DNA of 8,052 bases, taken from positions 1 to 8,052 of the forward strand of contig JAFOFS010000122.1 of the NCBI GenBank assembly GCA_017387165.1, in the 5' to 3' direction. The translations under genes were made by a program, and so were the position numbers. Under the pieces are notes generated by a model. The model searched no databases. It was given only the letters and a program-made list of their open reading frames with translations, and was not told the DNA's origin. Shown piece after piece: positions 4,181 through 8,052 of this stretch. This DNA is from Clostridia bacterium (GTDB lineage: Bacteria; Bacillota; Clostridia; Oscillospirales; Acutalibacteraceae). Within the stretch, counting starts at the first letter, position 1. Every line of letters starts with the position of its first letter.

Positions 4181-5344
4181 ATGTACCAACTATACGGTGA
4201 CGGCCTGCACGACGATACAGCGGCGTTGCAACAGTGGCTGGACAGCGGTGCGGCCGAAATTGCTTTGCCGGAGCCAAGCGCACACTACGTCATTTCCAAA
4301 ACGCTGAAGATCCACAGCGGGCAGACCCTGCGGATGGCACCCACCACCCGTATCCGCCTGGCCGACAACAGCAACTGCTCGATGCTGGAAAACGCCGATT
4401 TTTCGGTTTGGGCCGAACAGATCTGCATAGACGGCGGTATTTGGGATTACAACAATATCGGACAAGAGCCTAATCCCTTTCACTTTGCGGGCAAGGACGG
4501 AAAAACCTTTTATGACCGCGTGGGCACCACACCGACTGAGGCACAGCACTGCATTGCGAAATGGACGCAGTTTCCCGACGAATACACCGGCTTTGCCATG
4601 CGGTTTTGCCGTGTTCGCGGATTGACCCTGAAAAACCTCACCTACCGCGATCCTGTCACCTATGGGGTGGAATTTGGGTGTGTCGAGAATTTTACGGTGC
4701 AGGACATCCGCTTTGATTACGCGCATTGCAACCCCAAGTGGTGGAATATGGACGGCGTACACATCGAAGGCGGCTGTAAAAACGGACTGGTGCGCAACCT
4801 GCAGGGTGCCTGCCACGACGATATGGTCGCGATAACCGCCGACGACTTTTTCTACGGTCCGATCGACAACGTCGTCGTTGACGGTCTGCACGCCGAAAAG
4901 TGCCACAGCGCCGTGCGGCTGCTGTCCCACGGATTGCCGATTCGCAACGTCACCGTTCGCAACCTGACCGGCAGTTACTACGTCTACTGCATCGGCCTTA
5001 CCAAATACCACGGCGGGCCAGACGAGCGCGGTGTGATGGAAAACATCGTGTTTGAAAACGTCGACGCCTGCTCCTGCTCCGGTACACCGGACGTAGGCGG
5101 TGACGGATACCCCTTTATTTGGGTGCAGGACGGTGTGGACGTTCGTAATCTGCAGTTTCGCCACGTTCGCCGCGAGGAAACCGAACGTCCCAAGCCGTTT
5201 TTGCAGATCGACAAGGAAGCCACCGTCAACGGATTGGTACTGGATGACCTTTTACAGATCAATCATCTGGACGTGCCGATACCGTTTTTGCAACTGAACG
5301 GTCGTATTGACGACTTGGTACAACACGAGACCCACGAGTTTTAA
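4181..5344 (+). CDS. GH28-like right-handed beta-helix glycosidase (polygalacturonase fold), cytoplasmic
   Basis: A 387-residue parallel beta-helix protein of the pectin-lyase-like superfamily, closest in layout to GH28 polygalacturonases and rhamnogalacturonases. The N-terminus has the GDGLHDDTAAL block (6-16) that opens many such enzymes. The GH28 motifs are traceable: N189-M190-D191 for NTD, H212-D213-D214 for (G/Q)DD, S249-H250-G251 for GHG, and L273-T274-K275 for RIK. All three catalytic aspartates, the histidine and the lysine are kept, while the arginine is lost. There is no signal peptide, so it should act in the cytoplasm, probably as an exo-enzyme on imported oligosaccharides. The start at 4181 follows AAAGGAGG (4166-4173). 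It ends before a strong terminator. Substrate is unknown: galacturonic acid- or rhamnose-containing sugars are likely from the family, but other beta-helix enzymes such as epimerases cannot be ruled out. Confidence 0.82.
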   Translation: MYQLYGDGLHDDTAALQQWLDSGAAEIALPEPSAHYVISKTLKIHSGQTLRMAPTTRIRLADNSNCSMLENADFSVWAEQICIDGGIWDYNNIGQEPNPFHFAGKDGKTFYDRVGTTPTEAQHCIAKWTQFPDEYTGFAMRFCRVRGLTLKNLTYRDPVTYGVEFGCVENFTVQDIRFDYAHCNPKWWNMDGVHIEGGCKNGLVRNLQGACHDDMVAITADDFFYGPIDNVVVDGLHAEKCHSAVRLLSHGLPIRNVTVRNLTGSYYVYCIGLTKYHGGPDERGVMENIVFENVDACSCSGTPDVGGDGYPFIWVQDGVDVRNLQFRHVRREETERPKPFLQIDKEATVNGLVLDDLLQINHLDVPIPFLQLNGRIDDLVQHETHEF

Positions 5345-5391
5345 AGAGGCCAAAAGGTCCCGCCTTGAGGCAAGTTCGAATTCCGGTATAA

Positions 5392-5423
5392 AAAAATCCC
5401 GATGCGGTCGCATCGGGATTTTT
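5392..5423. terminator. Bidirectional rho-independent terminator
   Basis: A 14-bp perfect stem (5392-5405 with 5410-5423), a 4-base loop, core ATCCCGATGC/GCATCGGGAT, flanked by A-runs on one side and T-runs on the other. It works in both directions, ending the plus-strand beta-helix gene and the convergent minus-strand nfnB, whose TAA stop is one base away. The rest of the gap (5345-5391) shows only a small GCCTTGAGGC repeat. Confidence 0.93.
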
Positions 5424-5424
5424 C

Positions 5425-6845
5425 TTATTTATTCCGAATGTATTCGTCGATGGCTGCGGCGGCTTTTTTGCCGGCGCCCATCGCCAAAATGACCGTAGCG
5501 GCGCCGGTGACCGCGTCACCGCCGGCATACACGCCCTCGATGGAGGTCAGTCCGACCTCGTCCGCTTCGATCTCACCGCGGCGCTTGGTGACCAGCGACG
5601 GTGTGGTCTGCTTGATGAGCGGATTGGGAGAGTGCCCAGCGACATAATAACGCAATCCATCTCCAGCGTGAATTCGCTGCCGGCCACCTCCTGCGGACGG
5701 CGGCGACCCGATTCGTCCGGCTCGCCCAGCTCCATCCGCACGCAGGTGATGCTCGCCACCGTGCCGTACTGCGGATCACGCGGATCGGTCACTTCGGCAG
5801 CGCCGATGGAAACGGGGTTGCACAGCGTCTTGAAAATAATGCCTTCCTCGACGGCGTGCTCCACTTCCTCCTTACGGGCAGGAAGCTCCTCCATACCGCG
5901 GCGATAGAGGATGTACACGTTCTCCGCGCCGAGGCGCTTGGCGGTACGCGCCGCGTCCATCGCGACGTTACCGCCGCCCACCACCGCCACGTTTTTCGCG
6001 TGTTGAATGGGGGTGGCGCTGTCGGGGCGATACGCCTTCATCAGATTGGAGCGGGTCAAAAACTCGTTGGCCGAATACACGCCGCGCAGATTTTCGCCCG
6101 GAATGTTCATAAAGCGCGGGAGTCCCGCTCCCGTGCCGATGAAAATGGCATCGAACTGCTCTTTCAGCTCGTCGATCGTCAGCACGCGACCAATGACCAT
6201 ATTGGTTTCCACCTTGACGCCGAGGGCTTTCAGACCCTCCACCTCTTTCTGCACGATGGCTTTCGGCAGACGAAATTCGGGGATGCCGTACACCAGCACG
6301 CCGCCTGCGAGATGCAGCGCCTCGTACACGGTGACGTCGTAGCCACGCTTCGCAAGATCGCCGGCGCAGGTCAGACCGGCCGGTCCGGAGCCGACCACCG
6401 CCACCTTATGACCGTTGGGGGTGGGACGGGTGACGGCACCGCTGTGGTGGGTGTTGTGATAGTCGGCAGCAAAGCGTTCCAGACGGCCGATACCGACCGC
6501 CTCGTGCTTGATGCCGCGCGTGCATTTGCTCTCACATTGACGTTCCTGCGGACAGACGCGTCCGCAGACGGCCGGCAACGAGGAGGAGCGATGGATGATT
6601 TGGTACGCTTCCTCAAATCGACCCTCCGCCATCTCCGCGATAAACGCCGGAATATCGATGCTCACCGGACAACCGGCGACGCACGGTTTGGTCGGGCATT
6701 GCAGGCAGCGACGCGCCTCGGCAATCGCCGTTTCGGCGGTGTAGCCGCGTGCCACCTCGTCAAAATTTTTGTTGCGGATATGCGGCTCCTGACAAGGCAT
6801 CGGGCTCTTTTCGGGAGTCATATTCACGGGATACTTGGGAGGCAT
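5425..6845 (-). CDS. nfnB: NfnB / GltA-like large subunit, frameshifted near 5630-5638
   Basis: Large subunit of NADH-dependent reduced ferredoxin:NADP+ oxidoreductase, also annotated as glutamate synthase small chain. Seen: two 4Fe-4S sites with C47, C50, C55, C59 and C94, C98, C104, C108; the FAD motif VGSGPAG (151-157); the NADP(H) motif GGGNVAMDAA (290-299) followed by YRRG (314-317). It begins at 6845, overlapping the nfnA stop as TGATG, with GGAGG just upstream. The frame breaks after VIMSLG (residue 404): as written it runs off into an Arg/Ser-rich tail, stop at 5547. Adding one base near 5630-5638 restores SPNPLIKQTTPSL, VYAGGDAVTGAATVILAMG and a stop at 5425, about 473 residues, the family length. 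The lost part holds the second FAD-contacting GGD motif, so without repair the enzyme would be dead. The adjacent nfnA supports the Nfn call over glutamate synthase. Confidence 0.9.
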
Positions 6846-7687
6846 CAGTTTTCCTCCTTCCGAAACAGGTTGCAGGTTTCCTCGTGCGCGTGGCGCTCAA
6901 ACGCGGCATACGCACGCGAGCGGCTCATCGCCTCGTCAAAGTCCACCAGATGACCGTCGAAATCCGGACCGTCCACGCAGGCGAACTTGGTTTCGCCGCC
7001 GACCGTCAGGCGGCAACCGCCGCACATACCGGTGCCGTCGATCATAATGGGATTCATCGACACGGTGGTCTTGATGCCGTACGGCTTGGTGGCGAGGGTG
7101 ACGAATTTCATCATCACCAACGGACCGATGGCGATCACCTCGTCAAAGCGTTCGCCGGCCTCCAGCAAGCGCTCCAGCGGAGCGCAGACGTTGCCCTGCT
7201 CTCCGAAGCTGCCGTCGTCGGTGACCGTAAACAGGCGATCGGAGCAGGCGGAAAATTCCTCCTGCAAAATCACCAGATCCTTGTTGCGGAAGCCGACGAC
7301 AGAGGTCACCTTGCAGCCGTTTTTGTGCAGTTGCTCGGCGATCGGCATCGCAATGGCGCAGCCGACACCGCCGCCCACCACGCAGACGTTTTTCAGACCG
7401 TCCAATTTGGTCGGCGTGCCGAGAGGACCGACAAAATCGCAAAGGCAGTCCCCCTCGTTTTTGCGGTTCAGCTTTTCGGTGGTCGCACCGACTACCTGGA
7501 AGATGATCTTCACCGTGCCGACCTCGGGATCGGTGCCCGCCACGGTCAGCGGAATCCGCTCTCCCTCACTGTCCACACGCAGAATGATAAACTGACCGGC
7601 TTTCGCCTTTTGGGCGATCAGCGGCGCCTCGATCTGCATCTCGGTGACGGTGGGATTAAGAATGCGTTTTTTGACGATACGGTACAT
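6845..7687 (-). CDS. nfnA: NfnA: FAD/[2Fe-2S] small subunit of NADH-ferredoxin:NADP+ oxidoreductase
   Basis: A 280-residue protein of the dihydroorotate dehydrogenase electron-transfer/sulfide dehydrogenase-like family. The FAD-binding barrel has the ERIPLTVAG motif (43-51), the NAD-binding domain has VVGGGVGCA (103-111), and the C-terminal iron-sulfur site has C222, C225 and C237 in MCGGC and FACVDGPDF. D217, four residues before the first cysteine, could be the Asp ligand reported for the NfnA cluster. With NfnB it transfers electrons between reduced ferredoxin, NADH and NADP+, a flavin-based bifurcating reaction in the cytosol of anaerobes. The start at 7687 has only AAAGGG, about ten bases upstream, placed in the loop of a small hairpin. 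The one-base overlap with nfnB fits a fixed-ratio complex. The gene follows a terminator behind secG, and no good promoter is visible in the 27 bases between. Confidence 0.93.
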   Translation of the reverse strand: MYRIVKKRILNPTVTEMQIEAPLIAQKAKAGQFIILRVDSEGERIPLTVAGTDPEVGTVKIIFQVVGATTEKLNRKNEGDCLCDFVGPLGTPTKLDGLKNVCVVGGGVGCAIAMPIAEQLHKNGCKVTSVVGFRNKDLVILQEEFSACSDRLFTVTDDGSFGEQGNVCAPLERLLEAGERFDEVIAIGPLVMMKFVTLATKPYGIKTTVSMNPIMIDGTGMCGGCRLTVGGETKFACVDGPDFDGHLVDFDEAMSRSRAYAAFERHAHEETCNLFRKEEN

Positions 7688-7692
7688 ACACT

Positions 7693-7708
7693 ATTCGCCC
7701 TTTCGAAT
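7693..7708 (-). promoter_or_regulatory. Small hairpin presenting the nfnA ribosome binding site
   Basis: Minus strand ATTCG-AAAGGG-CGAAT: a 5-bp stem with the purine-rich Shine-Dalgarno-like AAAGGG as its 6-base loop, ending 5 bases before the nfnA ATG. It could modulate translation, but the stem is short and chance is plausible. Confidence 0.3.
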
Positions 7709-7713
7709 GAAGA

Positions 7714-7738
7714 AAAAGCCGCCCGTCGGGCGGCTTTT
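7714..7738 (-). terminator. Rho-independent terminator after secG
   Basis: Stem GCCGCCC/GGGCGGC (718-724 and 728-734 within 7700s, that is 7718-7724 with 7728-7734), 3-base loop, extended by A4/T4 pairs to 11 bp, and followed on the minus strand by TTTTTCTT. It ends secG transcription 26 bases before the nfnA start codon, so nfnA needs read-through or a promoter I cannot see. Confidence 0.9.
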
Positions 7739-7750
7739 GATGTTGGTGAC

Positions 7751-8052
7751 TTATTCCGCAGCGGTGGTCGTGGTGGTCGAACCGGTCGAACCGGTGGTGG
7801 TCGTGGTCGTCGCCGAGGTAGTGGTCGTGGTGGTCGTGGTGGTCGGGTTCTTCGCCGCCTGACGCTTCGCGATCGCGGTCGGGTTCAGATACTGGGTGAT
7901 CAGCATACCGCCGAGCATCAGCACCATAAACGCAACGACCAGCACCTTGGTCCACTTCGCCAAAAGCGCGTCAACCGTGCGAGCCTTGCCCTTTTCCATA
8001 AAGGTGTCCGCAGCGCCAGGTGTTTCTGCATTAACAACATAGTAAGTGCTAT
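7751..8052 (-). CDS. secG: SecG, C-terminal part with threonine-rich tail (5' end outside window)
   Basis: The C-terminal half of SecG, the small subunit of the SecYEG protein-export channel. An ATG at 7999 would give 82 residues, but it has no ribosome binding site and the frame stays open to the window edge. The upstream codons read YYVVNAETPGAADTF and join to MEKGKARTVDALLAKWTK, which matches the GGADTF-K-R-T-D loop typical of clostridial SecG. The second membrane helix follows (VLVVAFMVLMLGGMLITQYL in the 7999 numbering residues 19-38). Behind it comes a basic stretch and then about 30 residues of almost pure threonine with a few Ser, Gly and Ala, which SecG proteins normally lack. By standard SecG topology this tail is outside the membrane. 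The gene ends at a strong terminator. The first membrane helix lies beyond base 8052. Confidence 0.8.
   Translation of the reverse strand, partial: STYYVVNAETPGAADTFMEKGKARTVDALLAKWTKVLVVAFMVLMLGGMLITQYLNPTAIAKRQAAKNPTTTTTTTTTSATTTTTTGSTGSTTTTTAAE
7763..7845. repeat. Low-complexity GGTGGTCGT-type tract in secG
   Basis: About 80 bases of imperfect repeats of GGTGGTCGT and close variants, coding ACC/ACG threonine codons on the minus strand, with an inner CGAACCGGT pair (7778-7786 and 7787-7795 region) giving Gly-Ser-Thr. It can slip during replication and so vary in length between strains. Confidence 0.8.

Noticed and set aside
4190..5164. 324-residue minus-strand open frame
   Set aside because: Antisense to the beta-helix gene, Val/His-rich shadow without a ribosome site or neighbours on that strand.
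5856..6953. 365-residue plus-strand open frame
   Set aside because: Antisense to nfnB and nfnA, whose motifs are unmistakable; His/Arg-rich shadow protein with no start signal.
7763..7845. CRISPR-like or minisatellite regulatory array
   Set aside because: The repeats have no unique spacers and simply encode threonine codons at the end of secG.
7751..7999. Separate 82-residue single-span membrane protein starting at 7999
   Set aside because: No ribosome site before that ATG, open frame to the edge, and the upstream codons continue the SecG loop motif GAADTF.
1..8052. tRNA, rRNA, insertion sequence, phage or CRISPR features
   Set aside because: None seen on reading both strands: no cloverleaf ends, transposase motifs, terminal repeats or spacer arrays.

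Overview
The window looks like a chromosomal piece of a Gram-positive anaerobe of the class Clostridia (Oscillospiraceae-like is my guess). The signs are strong AAGGAGG ribosome binding sites, sigma-A-type promoters with 17-base spacers, an NfnAB-type electron-bifurcating pair, and a SecG of clostridial type. No marker gene fixes the taxon.

Left part (1-3786, all minus strand, read right to left): a bacterial microcompartment (BMC) locus. The order is eutS-like permuted shell protein, eutP-like GTPase, a GlcG/PduO-C-like protein, a zinc-type alcohol dehydrogenase, then four BMC-H shell proteins, the last cut by the window edge. The dehydrogenase and the GlcG-like protein carry nearly the same N-terminal amphipathic helix, so both are probably packed as cargo. 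eutS-eutP start from a clear promoter at 3852-3880. A second good promoter at 2890-2918 drives glcG and everything downstream. An AT-rich gap before the last shell gene holds a cre-like palindrome. No signature enzyme (diol dehydratase, glycyl radical enzyme, ammonia lyase, aldehyde dehydrogenase) is inside the window, so the BMC substrate cannot be named; it should lie beyond base 1 or elsewhere.

Middle part (4001-5423, plus strand): a divergent unit with its own extended -10 promoter, a 42-residue small ORF, and a 387-residue cytoplasmic right-handed beta-helix protein of the polygalacturonase (GH28-like) type. It ends at a bidirectional terminator shared with the convergent nfn genes.

Right part (5425-8052, minus strand): the end of secG with a threonine-rich tail, a terminator, then nfnA and nfnB (NADH-dependent reduced ferredoxin:NADP+ oxidoreductase), which overlap by one base.

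How they fit: the shell encloses an NAD-linked alcohol/aldehyde conversion, EutP and EutS are usual companions of such shells, NfnAB balances ferredoxin, NADH and NADPH in the cytosol, and the beta-helix enzyme may release sugars from pectin-like oligosaccharides. A link from plant-sugar breakdown to the BMC is inference only. Two genes (glcG-like and nfnB) each lack one base relative to their families; this looks more like sequence error than two true mutations, but cannot be settled here.
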